64,000 nt of DNA, taken from Pseudomonas sp. BBP2017 (GTDB lineage Bacteria > Pseudomonadota > Gammaproteobacteria > Pseudomonadales > Pseudomonadaceae). The notes below the pieces were generated by a model. The model had not been told where the DNA came from, did not search any database, and saw only the letters and a program-made list of their open reading frames with translations. Where the stretch lies: NCBI RefSeq assembly GCF_003024385.1, contig NZ_PVZN01000008.1:121880-185879 (forward strand). The letters run 5' to 3'. Of this stretch, positions 1 through 7,650 are shown piece by piece. The position numbers and the translations under genes were made by a program. How positions within the stretch are numbered: the first letter of the stretch is position 1; every line of letters begins with the position of its first letter.

Positions 1-414
1 CCGGTGATCCGCCCACAGTTGGCGCCGATGCATGATCTCTCGCAGTTAAGCGATGCTCTGGCTGCCGAATCTGCCCCGGCTGCCCACCAGCAAGCGCCGA
101 ACGCCCCGGTGGTCAAGGCCCTGGATGGCCAGCAGGTCAAGTTGCCGGGCTACATTGTGCCGCTGGAAGTCAGTGAAGAAGGTCGCACCACCGAGTTTCT
201 CCTGGTGCCCTACTACGGCGCCTGCATCCATGTACCGCCGCCACCGTCGAACCAGATTGTGCATATCGTCAGTGAGATGGGTGTCAGGATCGAAGACCTC
301 TACCAACCCTATTGGATCGAAGGCCGGATGCAGGTGAAAAACACCAGCAGCGAACTGGCCGACGCCGGCTACCAGATGGAAGCAGAGAAAATCTACGCCT
401 ATGAACTAGAATGA
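1..414 (+). CDS. DUF3299 domain protein, 3' part
   Basis: The frame is open through the first base, so the N-terminus, probably with a lipoprotein or Sec signal, lies outside the window. The visible 137 codons carry the DUF3299 core: LPGYIVPLE near the start, then a LLVPYYGACIHVPPPPSNQ segment with a conserved Cys-His pair. The family is periplasmic or membrane-attached and often follows ABC transporter genes, but its biochemical role is not established. The apparent ATG/GTG near base 4 is an artefact of the window edge. The family assignment is confident; the function is unknown. Confidence 0.8.
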   Translation, partial: PVIRPQLAPMHDLSQLSDALAAESAPAAHQQAPNAPVVKALDGQQVKLPGYIVPLEVSEEGRTTEFLLVPYYGACIHVPPPPSNQIVHIVSEMGVRIEDLYQPYWIEGRMQVKNTSSELADAGYQMEAEKIYAYELE

Positions 415-443
415 ATCGCCTCTGTTCAGCTTTGACGCTTTCA

Positions 444-457
444 TTGAGCTGGGTCAA
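444..457. promoter_or_regulatory. Possible ANR/FNR box upstream of ompW
   Basis: The 14-base site TTGAGCTGGGTCAA has both half-site cores TTGA and TCAA at the spacing of the ANR/FNR consensus TTGAT-N4-ATCAA, with one mismatch in each half. It lies 66 bases before the ompW start codon. OmpW/OprG genes are known to respond to oxygen through FNR-type regulators in enterics and pseudomonads, which makes the site plausible. Its function here is inferred. Confidence 0.5.
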
Positions 458-522
458 ATCGCCAAACTGGTGGCTCTTTACCATTGGACGCACTTAATTC
501 TAAACGTCCTTTGGGAGCTTCC

Positions 523-1206
523 ATGAACAAGTCCTTGCTCAGCGCCTCGCTCATTGCCCTGGCGCTCGCAGCCCCTGTTGCCCACGCCCACAAAGCTGGC
601 GACTTCATCGTGCGCGCTGGCGCGATTACTACTGCTCCCAACGAAGACAGCGGTGAGATCAAGCTCGACGGCTCCAAAGCGTCCGGCACCAAGGCGACCC
701 TGGACAGCGACACCCAGCTGGGCCTGACTTTTGCCTACATGCTGACCGACCATGTTGGCCTGGAATTGCTGGCCGCCACACCGTTCCAGCACACCGTCGG
801 TGTCAAAGGTCTGGGCCCGGGCCTGGACGGCAAGCTGGCCGACATCAAGCAACTGCCGCCAACCCTGTCGCTGCAGTACTACCCGATGGCGCCAAGCTCG
901 AAGTTTCAACCGTATGCCGGTATTGGTCTGAACTACACCATGTTCTTTGACGAAGACCTGAGCAGCAACCGCAAGGCCCAAGGCTTCAGCGACCTGAAGC
1001 TGAAGGATTCGGTCGGTCTGGCAGGACAGCTGGGCATGGACTACATGATCGACGAACACTTCCTGGTCAACGCCTCGATCTGGTACATCGACATCGACAC
1101 CAAGGCCACCATGGACGGCCCGAGCGCCTTGGGCGTTGGCAAGACCAAGGTCGACGTCGATGTCGATCCATGGGTCTACATGGTGGCTGTGGGTTACAAG
1201 TTCTGA
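523..1206 (+). CDS. ompW: Outer membrane protein OmpW/OprG
   Basis: Predicted eight-stranded outer-membrane beta-barrel of the OmpW family, which forms a narrow hydrophobic channel for small apolar molecules. The product has 227 residues. It starts with a Sec signal peptide (about residues 1-22, ending PVAHA, followed by HKAGDF), which is the usual OmpW maturation site. It ends in aromatic Phe (VGYKF), as expected for BAM recognition. The start is the ATG preceded by GGGAG; an upstream in-frame ATG would put 13 charged residues before the signal peptide. A near-consensus ANR/FNR box lies upstream, and a REP pair follows the stop. Confidence 0.93.
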   Translation: MNKSLLSASLIALALAAPVAHAHKAGDFIVRAGAITTAPNEDSGEIKLDGSKASGTKATLDSDTQLGLTFAYMLTDHVGLELLAATPFQHTVGVKGLGPGLDGKLADIKQLPPTLSLQYYPMAPSSKFQPYAGIGLNYTMFFDEDLSSNRKAQGFSDLKLKDSVGLAGQLGMDYMIDEHFLVNASIWYIDIDTKATMDGPSALGVGKTKVDVDVDPWVYMVAVGYKF

Positions 1207-1222
1207 GTTAGCGTTTAACGCA

Positions 1223-1287
1223 CATCGCGGGGCAAGCCCGCTCCTACAGGTATCTCATTCCTGTGGGAGCGGGCTTGCCCCGCGATG
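1223..1287. repeat. REP pair (inverted, BIME-like)
   Basis: Two copies of the pseudomonad REP unit (core GCGGGGCAAGCCCGCTCCTA) lie head to head around about 12 bases of spacer, so the whole element can fold into one long hairpin. Each unit also has internal pairing (GGGGCAAGCCC-type). It sits between the convergent ends of ompW and an epimerase gene, the typical REP location. It may stop or stabilise both transcripts. REPs are moved by REP-associated tyrosine transposases encoded elsewhere. Confidence 0.92.
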
Positions 1288-1297
1288 CTTTCAGCCC

Positions 1298-2227
1298 TCA
1301 GCGCCCCAACAGCCGCGCCAACCCCTCGGCCATCGGCGTCGGCGCAGGGAAGTCAAAGCGCGCCAGCAAACGCTGATTGTTCGCCCGCGAATGACGGATA
1401 TCACCGGAACGCGCCGGGCCATGGCTGATTGCCGGTAAGTCACCGACCACCGATTTCAACGCGACCAGCAACTGGTTCAGTGACGTGGCCTGATTCAAGC
1501 CGATGTTCACCGCGCCCTCCTCGACCTGTTCCTGCTCCAAAGCCTGGACCATCACCTGAACCAGATCGCCAACATAGAGAAAGTCTCGGGTCTGCTCGCC
1601 GTCGCCGAACAGAGTGATCGGCTGCCCCTTCAAGGCACGCTCGCAGAAAATGCTGATCACTCCCGAATAAGGCGAGGAAGGATCCTGGCGTGGTCCGAAA
1701 ATGTTGAAGAAACGGAACACCACCGGCTCCAGGCCATGCTGGCGACGATAGAAATCCAGGTATTGCTCACTGGCCAGCTTGTCCACAGCATAGGGCGTGA
1801 GAGGCGCCTTGGGAGCATCTTCCTCGATCGCCAGGCCTTCGCCATTGTTGCCATAAACAGCCGCACTGGAAGCATACAACACACGCTTGATGCCATTGAC
1901 GCGCATGGCCTCGCAAACATTCAAGGTGCCGATGAAGTTGCTCTGGTGAGTTTTCACCGGGTCGTCCACCGAGGCCTGCACCGAGGCCACAGCGGCCAGG
2001 TGCACAACAGCCTGGCACCCCGCTGCTGCTCGCTTGACCAGCTCGCCGTCGGCCACATCGCCTTCGATCAGCTCAAGCCTGGGGTTGTCCATTTTCAGGT
2101 TGCCGAGCTTGCCGGTGGACAGATCATCGAGGATCCGTACCGCGTAGCCTTTTGCCAGCAGCGCATCGCTCAGGTGAGAACCGATGAAGCCGGCGCCACC
2201 GGTGATCAGAATTGGGGCATCAGCCAT
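1298..2227 (-). CDS. NAD-dependent epimerase/dehydratase (GalE-like SDR)
   Basis: Extended short-chain dehydrogenase of 309 residues, most like UDP-sugar 4-epimerases. The N-terminus holds the Rossmann motif GGAGFIGSHL; the active-site region has SSAAVYG followed by YAVDK (YxxxK); NIFGPRQDP and FGDGEQTRDFLYV near the middle are typical of the GalE/WbpP group. A longer frame exists upstream, but the ATG chosen starts directly before ADAPILITGGAGF and overlaps the end of the upstream gene by 8 bases, which implies translational coupling. The product probably acts on nucleotide sugars for surface polysaccharide; the exact substrate cannot be read. Confidence 0.9.
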   Translation of the reverse strand: MADAPILITGGAGFIGSHLSDALLAKGYAVRILDDLSTGKLGNLKMDNPRLELIEGDVADGELVKRAAAGCQAVVHLAAVASVQASVDDPVKTHQSNFIGTLNVCEAMRVNGIKRVLYASSAAVYGNNGEGLAIEEDAPKAPLTPYAVDKLASEQYLDFYRRQHGLEPVVFRFFNIFGPRQDPSSPYSGVISIFCERALKGQPITLFGDGEQTRDFLYVGDLVQVMVQALEQEQVEEGAVNIGLNQATSLNQLLVALKSVVGDLPAISHGPARSGDIRHSRANNQRLLARFDFPAPTPMAEGLARLLGR

Positions 2228-3104
2228 GACGATAGAATCGATCCAGTAGAGGTGGCAAACCCGAGCGCCAGGCACGGGGTTTGATACCGAATGTGTGCAA
2301 GATTTTCTTGCAGGCCAGCACTGCATGTTGCGGTTCTTCGCTGGCATCCGGACGTGCGGCATGGGCCTGCGCGGTCGGTGCGGTGACAGCCAGTGGGTGC
2401 AACTGCGCCGCTTCGGTGAGGATAGCCTGACCGAGCGCCAGCGGCGTGGTGGCTTCGTTACCGGCGTAGTGGTACGTCCCCCACAGCGGTGCTGCGCAAT
2501 CGAGCTGTTTGAGCACCGAGAGAATCACCCGTGCAGCATCGTCCACCGGGGTTGGATTGCCCCGGCGATCATCGGCCAGGAGCAACTCCTGCGGCTGTTC
2601 GGCCCGGGTCAGAAAGCGCCCGAGCACGCCATCGATGCTCTCGTCGAGCAACCAGCCAAAGCGCAGCAACACATGCTGCGGACAGGTCGCCCGTACGCTT
2701 TGCTCAATCCGCCACAGTGCCTGACCACGCACGCCCAGCGGCACCGGCTCATCCTTCTCGCTGTAGGCGGTGGCGCGCGAGCCATCGAACACCCGGTAAC
2801 TCGAAGGCTGGACCAGAATGATGTTGTGGTGTTGGCACAGCTCAGCCAGGCGCTCCACCGAGCGCTCCTGCTGGGCCAGGCGCTTTTCGCTGACAGACTC
2901 GGCCTGGAACCAGTCAAAGTAGTAGGCCAGATTCACCAACGCGTCGGGGCGGGTGTCGTCCAGCAACTGGGTCAGGCTGGCCGGGTCCCAGCCTTGCTCT
3001 GGCGGACGCGGTGCCAAAAAGCCGATATCTTCCTCGGCCCCGAGACGAATCAGCGCTTGCCCAAGGGCATTTCCACCACCCAACAGCATCAGGCGCATTC
3101 GCAT
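2220..3104 (-). CDS. Sugar nucleotide-binding SDR (RmlD-like)
   Basis: Protein of 294 residues with an N-terminal Rossmann-type start (RLMLLGGGNALGQAL) and the overall look of the RmlD substrate-binding (dTDP-4-dehydrorhamnose reductase-like) family. Motifs such as LVNLAYY, VQPSSYRVFDG and LLRFGWLLD support this. The classical glycine pattern is degenerate (GGGNALG) and no clear YxxxK is seen, so catalysis is uncertain. It forms an overlapping pair with the following epimerase gene. An ATG two codons downstream is an equally possible start; neither has a strong ribosome binding site. Confidence 0.8.
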   Translation of the reverse strand: MRMRLMLLGGGNALGQALIRLGAEEDIGFLAPRPPEQGWDPASLTQLLDDTRPDALVNLAYYFDWFQAESVSEKRLAQQERSVERLAELCQHHNIILVQPSSYRVFDGSRATAYSEKDEPVPLGVRGQALWRIEQSVRATCPQHVLLRFGWLLDESIDGVLGRFLTRAEQPQELLLADDRRGNPTPVDDAARVILSVLKQLDCAAPLWGTYHYAGNEATTPLALGQAILTEAAQLHPLAVTAPTAQAHAARPDASEEPQHAVLACKKILHTFGIKPRAWRSGLPPLLDRFYRHG

Positions 3105-3220
3105 AGAGTCAGCAGATCCGATCAGATTGATTGAGGAAAGAGCACATTTTGCGTTTTCCGGCAGGGGAAGTCCAACGCTGGCCTAGCTGACGCCTTATCT
3201 ACGCAAATCGGCAAACGGCC

Positions 3221-3226
3221 TATAAT
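3221..3226 (+). promoter_or_regulatory. Consensus -10 hexamer before hydrolase gene
   Basis: A perfect TATAAT lies 42 bases before the hydrolase start codon, in the divergent region between it and the sugar-nucleotide genes. No good -35 hexamer is visible at 16-18 bases, so this is a partial promoter prediction. Confidence 0.4.
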
Positions 3227-3267
3227 GCGCCCGACACGAGCATCCTCGGCTTCTCAAGGCGACGTCC

Positions 3268-4113
3268 ATGGAACTTGAAGCGGCTTCAGCACAACGTTCA
3301 ACCTGGCAATACGATGAGCCCAGCCCTGGTGCTGAGCGGTTCATCACCGAAACCTTCGACAGCTATCAACAACAGGCCCGGCTACTGATCCCCGACCAAG
3401 AGCGTGCAGCGCCGCTGTTCGTTGTCGGTGGCGCACGCTCGGACTTCACTCGCCTCAATCCCCTGCTCTACCGGCTACAGGCATTAGGCATCGGCTCGCT
3501 GAGCGCCAACCTGTCCGGGCACAGTCTTGCCAGCGAGCCGGGGGCGTTTGAGCCTTCATTGCGCACCAACCGTGAAGAAGCGCTGCGCTTTCACCAGCAT
3601 ATCGCAGCGCGTTGCCAGACCGTGATCGGTCATAGCCTGGGGGCTTCCATCGCTTTGAAGCTGGCGGCACAGCAACCGGCTGTGGATAAGTTGATCTTGA
3701 TCTGCCCCGCTGTCTACCCCGACAGCGCCCATGACGCCCCCTTCGGTCCCGCCTTCACAGCGGCAATCAGCAAACCCTATGGCTTTCTGGACTGCGACAG
3801 TTTCGAGTTCCTGCGCCGGTTCCACGGCCGGGTATTGCTGGTGATGGGTGAATTCGACGGGCTCAACTCCCAGACTCATGGCCAGGGTGCCGGTACATCA
3901 GCCGGCACCTTGTGGCTGGCAGGTGCCCAGCGCTACAGCCCGATCCCGGAAGAAGTCACCCGCTCGCTGCTCAAATCTGTGCCGCCTCCGCATCTGCAGT
4001 ATCTGCTGCTCTCAAACTGCGATCACGGCATCGCGGCACACTTGCGGGCAGCGCCGCTGGTGGCGGATCAGGTGGCGCAGACGGTAGCGGAGTTCATCTT
4101 CGACGGCAGTTGA
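3268..4113 (+). CDS. Alpha/beta hydrolase
   Basis: Protein of 281 residues with an alpha/beta-hydrolase fold. The nucleophile elbow GHSLG is near residue 121, preceded by LFVVGGARSDF as the first core strand. LLVMGEFDGL (candidate acidic residue) and SNCDHGI (candidate catalytic His) complete a Ser-Asp-His triad. There is no signal peptide, so it is probably cytoplasmic. It is monocistronic, with a -10 hexamer upstream, and meets a convergent regulator gene end to end. The substrate cannot be predicted; esterase or thioesterase activity is possible. Confidence 0.82.
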   Translation: MELEAASAQRSTWQYDEPSPGAERFITETFDSYQQQARLLIPDQERAAPLFVVGGARSDFTRLNPLLYRLQALGIGSLSANLSGHSLASEPGAFEPSLRTNREEALRFHQHIAARCQTVIGHSLGASIALKLAAQQPAVDKLILICPAVYPDSAHDAPFGPAFTAAISKPYGFLDCDSFEFLRRFHGRVLLVMGEFDGLNSQTHGQGAGTSAGTLWLAGAQRYSPIPEEVTRSLLKSVPPPHLQYLLLSNCDHGIAAHLRAAPLVADQVAQTVAEFIFDGS

Positions 4114-4932
4114 TCATTCGAGCTCGAACAGCCCGTCGCTGATCGGCCCGACGTTCAGGCGCTCGCGCACATCGTCATCGATACGCGGATCGTCCGGGCG
4201 ATATAGCTTCACCTGGCGGTAGGCGCTGATGCGGTTGATCTCGGTTCCCAGGTACTCCCAGACCACCCGGGTGCAGGCCGGTGTGCGCCGGTCACCGCTG
4301 GATACCCCGGTTTTCAGGCCATTCAAGCGGGTGATGCGGCTCTTGAAGCTGGGGATCAGGATGGTCTGGCTCATCTCGTTCACCGTCAGCGACTCGTAGT
4401 CGATGAGAAACAGGCGATCCTGCAACTGGAACGCCGCCCCCAGGTAACGACAGCGTACCCAGTCTTCGGCCTGCACATCGGTACTGCTGGAGCGCTCCTG
4501 ACGCTCCTGGCGCTCGAACAGGAAGGTGCCGCGTTCCTCACGCAGGTGCACTAGCGACAGCAGGATCGAGCCCGGCACCGACATGCAGTTGGAGTATTCG
4601 AAGTAGTAACCGCAGTAACGCGACAGGTTGCCGCTCTGCTCACGCAATGGCCGCAGCAGTTCGCTCAGCGGATCTTGTTGCGGGGCGCTGACACTGGCCG
4701 GGTTGCGCGCGCCGATCAATCGGGCGAACTGTTCCGGTGGCAAACCCAGCTCGTAATCCTCAACACCGAAGAAATCGCCGATGCGCTTGAGGTTGAAGGC
4801 CGTCGGCTGGCTTTGCCCGCTCAGGTACTTGTTGAACTGTGCGCGGTTGATCGACAGCTGCCGGCAAACCTCTGAGATAGAGCGGTAGTGACTGCAGGCG
4901 AGTTTGAGGTTGGTAGCGAGATTTTCGCTCAT
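4114..4932 (-). CDS. Helix-turn-helix transcriptional regulator
   Basis: Protein of 272 residues. Residues about 5-60 form an XRE-like helix-turn-helix (SEVCRQLSINRAQFNKYLSG, then the second-helix region QSQPTAFNLKRIGDFFGV). The C-terminal two thirds have no family I recognise and may be a ligand-sensing domain. The longer upstream frame is rejected: the ATG before SENLATNLK begins the HTH domain directly and has GGAAC upstream. It is divergent from the alanine symporter and asparaginase genes, so it may control them and itself; TGATGC repeats overlap its promoter. The target and ligand are not known. Confidence 0.8.
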   Translation of the reverse strand: MSENLATNLKLACSHYRSISEVCRQLSINRAQFNKYLSGQSQPTAFNLKRIGDFFGVEDYELGLPPEQFARLIGARNPASVSAPQQDPLSELLRPLREQSGNLSRYCGYYFEYSNCMSVPGSILLSLVHLREERGTFLFERQERQERSSSTDVQAEDWVRCRYLGAAFQLQDRLFLIDYESLTVNEMSQTILIPSFKSRITRLNGLKTGVSSGDRRTPACTRVVWEYLGTEINRISAYRQVKLYRPDDPRIDDDVRERLNVGPISDGLFELE

Positions 4933-4947
4933 GCGCGTCGTTCCAGG

Positions 4948-4985
4948 TGATGCGATAGGCGCCATTATAGCATCAAGTCGCATCA
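4948..4985. promoter_or_regulatory. Candidate operator and -10 of the HTH regulator
   Basis: TGATGCGA at the left and TCGCATCA at the right form an inverted pair. A third copy, GCATCAA, lies between them and next to a TATAAT on the minus strand (4964-4969). Three TGATGC copies around one -10 look like an autoregulatory operator for the HTH gene starting 16 bases away. No matching -35 is clear. Confidence 0.5.
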
Positions 4986-5107
4986 ACTCAGAGCAACCCG
5001 CGAAATTGTAACCATATTTATCTTGACCAACCATGCGCCCCTGGAAAAGGCGCATCGACGCCAGTCCAGTTGTCTTTCATGCAAAAAATAAGAATCGAGG
5101 TCACTCC

Positions 5108-6550
5108 ATGCTCGAAGCACTCAACGATTTCCTTTCGGGGAAACTCCTCATCGTGCTGATCGTCGGACTCGGTGGCTATTTCACCATCCGCTCGCGTTTT
5201 GTCCAGTTCCGCCATTTCGGTCACATGTTCGGCGTTTTCAAGGAATCCCTGCGTGGCCAGGCTGGCCAGCTGAGCTCGTTCCAGGCCCTCATGCTGAGCC
5301 TCGCCGGCCGCGTCGGCGCCGGTAACATTGCCGGTGTCGGTATCGCGGTAACCCTGGGTGGCCCAGGTGCGGTGTTCTGGATGTGGGTCACTGCCCTGCT
5401 GGGTATGTCCAGCAGCTTTTTCGAATGCACCCTGGCCCAAGTCTACAAGCGTAGCGACGGCGACGGCCTGTACCGTGGCGGTCCGGCCTACTACATCCAG
5501 CACGGCCTGCAACTCAAGACCATGGCCGTGGTGTTCTCCCTGCTGCTGCTGGTGACCTACGGTTTTGCCTTCAACGGCCTGCAGTCCTACACCGTGACCC
5601 ACTCGCTGCAGAACGCCTTCGGCTTCGCGCCCGAGCACTCCGGTATCGCCCTGGCCGTACTGCTGGCTATCGTCTTCATCGGCGGCATCAAGCGTATCGC
5701 TGCAGTTTCCGACCTGTTGGTACCGGTCAAGACCCTGGCCTACATCGGCGTGACCCTGTACGTAATCGGCAGCCAGATCGAGCACGTCCCGGCCATGCTG
5801 GAAACCATCTTCAAGAGCGCCTTCGGTCTCGATCCGGCTTTCGCTGGCCTGCTCGGCAGCGCCATTGTCATGGGCGTGAAACGTGGCGTGTTCGCCAACG
5901 AAGCGGGCCTGGGCAGCGCACCGAACGTTGCTGCCGTAGCCGCGGTGAAACACCCGGGCGCGCAAGGTGTGGTCCAGGCCTTCAGCGTCTTCCTCGACAC
6001 CTTCGTAATCTGCACCTGTACCGCGCTGCTGATCCTGTTGTCCGGTTTCTACACCCCGGGTTTCGAAGGTGACGGCATTGTCCTGACCCAGAACTCCCTG
6101 GCGGCGGTAGTCGGTGACTGGGGCCGTCTGTTCGTCAGCGTGGCGCTGTCGCTGTTCGTCTTCACCTGCATCCTCTACAACTACTACCTGGGTGAAACCA
6201 GCCTGCAGTTCCTGACCCGCAACCGCCTGGTGCTGCTGGGCTACCGCGCGCTGGTGCTGGCACTGATCGTCTGGGGTTCGGTGCAGAACCTGTCCACCGT
6301 GTTCGCCTTTGCCGACATCACCATGACCTGCCTGGCCTTCGTCAACCTGATCGCCCTGGCCCTGCTGTTCAAGATCGGCCTGCGGGTAATGCGCGACTAC
6401 GATGAGCAACGCAAAGCGGGTATCAAGCAGCCAGTGTTTGACGCACGCAAGTTCAGCGACCTGGATCTGGATCTGCAAGCCTGGCCGGTCAATCCGCTGA
6501 CTGAGTCCAAGCCTGCAGCCAGCGCTGCTGTCGCGCAGCCGCAGAACTGA
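5108..6550 (+). CDS. Sodium:alanine symporter family protein
   Basis: Inner-membrane amino-acid transporter of the AGCS family (sodium-driven alanine/glycine uptake), 480 residues with about ten hydrophobic segments. Family signatures include GRVGAGNIAGVGIAVTLGGP near residues 72-91, FECTLAQVYK, and the GGPAYYIQHGL stretch; FANEAGLGSAPNVAA lies in the second half. The start is the ATG after an AGGTCACTCC region carrying CGAGG; the longer frame adds a hydrophilic leader and is unlikely. An asparaginase gene begins one base after its stop, so the two are probably co-transcribed for amino-acid uptake and breakdown. Confidence 0.93.
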   Translation: MLEALNDFLSGKLLIVLIVGLGGYFTIRSRFVQFRHFGHMFGVFKESLRGQAGQLSSFQALMLSLAGRVGAGNIAGVGIAVTLGGPGAVFWMWVTALLGMSSSFFECTLAQVYKRSDGDGLYRGGPAYYIQHGLQLKTMAVVFSLLLLVTYGFAFNGLQSYTVTHSLQNAFGFAPEHSGIALAVLLAIVFIGGIKRIAAVSDLLVPVKTLAYIGVTLYVIGSQIEHVPAMLETIFKSAFGLDPAFAGLLGSAIVMGVKRGVFANEAGLGSAPNVAAVAAVKHPGAQGVVQAFSVFLDTFVICTCTALLILLSGFYTPGFEGDGIVLTQNSLAAVVGDWGRLFVSVALSLFVFTCILYNYYLGETSLQFLTRNRLVLLGYRALVLALIVWGSVQNLSTVFAFADITMTCLAFVNLIALALLFKIGLRVMRDYDEQRKAGIKQPVFDARKFSDLDLDLQAWPVNPLTESKPAASAAVAQPQN

Positions 6551-6551
6551 C

Positions 6552-7544
6552 ATGCGCGCCGTCAACAACCTGCTGGTCCTTTACACCGGCGGCACCATCG
6601 GCATGCTCGAAACACCGCAAGGCCTGGCGCCAGGCGGTGGTTTCGAGGCGCGCATGCGCGACTACCTGGCGGCTCACCCCGAATCGCCAGGCATCCGCTG
6701 GACCTTGCGTGAACTGTCGCCGTTGCTCGACAGCGCCAACATGCAGCAGGGCAACTGGCTGGCAATGTGCGATGCGATTGTCGAAGCCGTGAAGAAGGAT
6801 GGCCACGACGCCATCCTGGTACTGCACGGCACCGACACCCTGGCCTACAGCGCGGCGGCCCTGTCGTTTCTGTTGCTCGGGCTGGGAGTACCGGTGGTGC
6901 TGACCGGCTCGATGCTGCCGGCGGGCGCCTCGGACAGCGATGCCTGGCGTAATCTGTGCGGTGCCTTGAGCCTGTTCGAGACCGGTGTCGAGGATGGCGT
7001 GCATCTGTATTTCGCAGGTCAGCTGTTGCATGGCGCGCGCGCCAGCAAGCTGCGCAGCGAAGCCTTTGATGCCTTTGCCGCGCTTTCGCGTCATCGCGAA
7101 GGACCGCGAGCCGAACAGATTCCAGCAGAACTCACTTATCGCCAGCCTCGTGTCGCGGTGAACCTGGCGGTACTACCGGTCTTTCCGGGGCTGCAGGCGG
7201 CTCATGTGCGAGCGTTGATCGACAGCGGTGTCAAAGGCCTGGTGCTGGAATGCTACGGCAGCGGCACCGGCCCTTCCGATGACCAGACCTTGCTCGAAGT
7301 CCTGACCGATGCGCGCCAGCACGGCGTGCTGATGGTCGCTATCAGCCAATGCCCGCAAGGCAGTGTGCAGTTCGATACCTACGCAGCGGGCAGCCGGCTA
7401 CGTGATGCAGGTTTGATCTCGGCAGGCGGCATGACCCGCGAAGCGGCGCTGGGCAAACTGTTCGCGCTGTTGGGTGCCGGGCTGGATGTGGAAACGGCGC
7501 AGCACTGGTTCGCCCTGGACCTGTGCGGGGAACGGGCGCAATAG
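6552..7544 (+). CDS. ansA: L-asparaginase, type I (cytoplasmic)
   Basis: Hydrolyses L-asparagine to aspartate and ammonia. The 330-residue protein has the N-terminal threonine nucleophile motif YTGGTIGM at residues 11-18 and the second catalytic motif HGTDTLAYSAAALSF around residues 94-108. GSMLPAGASDSDAW follows. No signal peptide is present, fitting the cytoplasmic low-affinity type. It begins one base after the symporter stop without a strong ribosome binding site, suggesting translational coupling. Its stop codon lies only four bases from the 3' end of the convergent selC gene. Confidence 0.93.
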   Translation: MRAVNNLLVLYTGGTIGMLETPQGLAPGGGFEARMRDYLAAHPESPGIRWTLRELSPLLDSANMQQGNWLAMCDAIVEAVKKDGHDAILVLHGTDTLAYSAAALSFLLLGLGVPVVLTGSMLPAGASDSDAWRNLCGALSLFETGVEDGVHLYFAGQLLHGARASKLRSEAFDAFAALSRHREGPRAEQIPAELTYRQPRVAVNLAVLPVFPGLQAAHVRALIDSGVKGLVLECYGSGTGPSDDQTLLEVLTDARQHGVLMVAISQCPQGSVQFDTYAAGSRLRDAGLISAGGMTREAALGKLFALLGAGLDVETAQHWFALDLCGERAQ

Positions 7545-7548
7545 CAAA

Positions 7549-7644
7549 TGGCGGAAGGCAGCGGGAGTCGAACCTGCCCGGGAACGGCTGCCGTCCCCAA
7601 CCGGGTTTGAAGCCCGGCCGCGCCACCGGGCGCGATTGCCTTCC
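7549..7644 (-). tRNA. selC: tRNA-Sec (selenocysteine, UCA anticodon)
   Basis: A 96-base tRNA including encoded CCA, longer than normal because of the extended acceptor arm and long variable arm of tRNA-Sec. The acceptor strands GGAAGGCA and TGCCTTCC pair; the anticodon stem CCGGG/CCCGG frames the loop CTTCAAA with anticodon TCA; the T arm contains GTTCGACTC. It lies just downstream of selB on the same strand, so all Sec-specific decoding genes except selD are together here. Its 3' end nearly touches the end of ansA, leaving no room for a separate terminator. Confidence 0.97.
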
Positions 7645-7650
7645 TTGAAC

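Noticed and set aside
5018..6568. 516-codon minus-strand frame opposite the alanine symporter
   Set aside because: Low-complexity Gln/Asp/Val shadow; the sense strand encodes a recognisable AGCS transporter.
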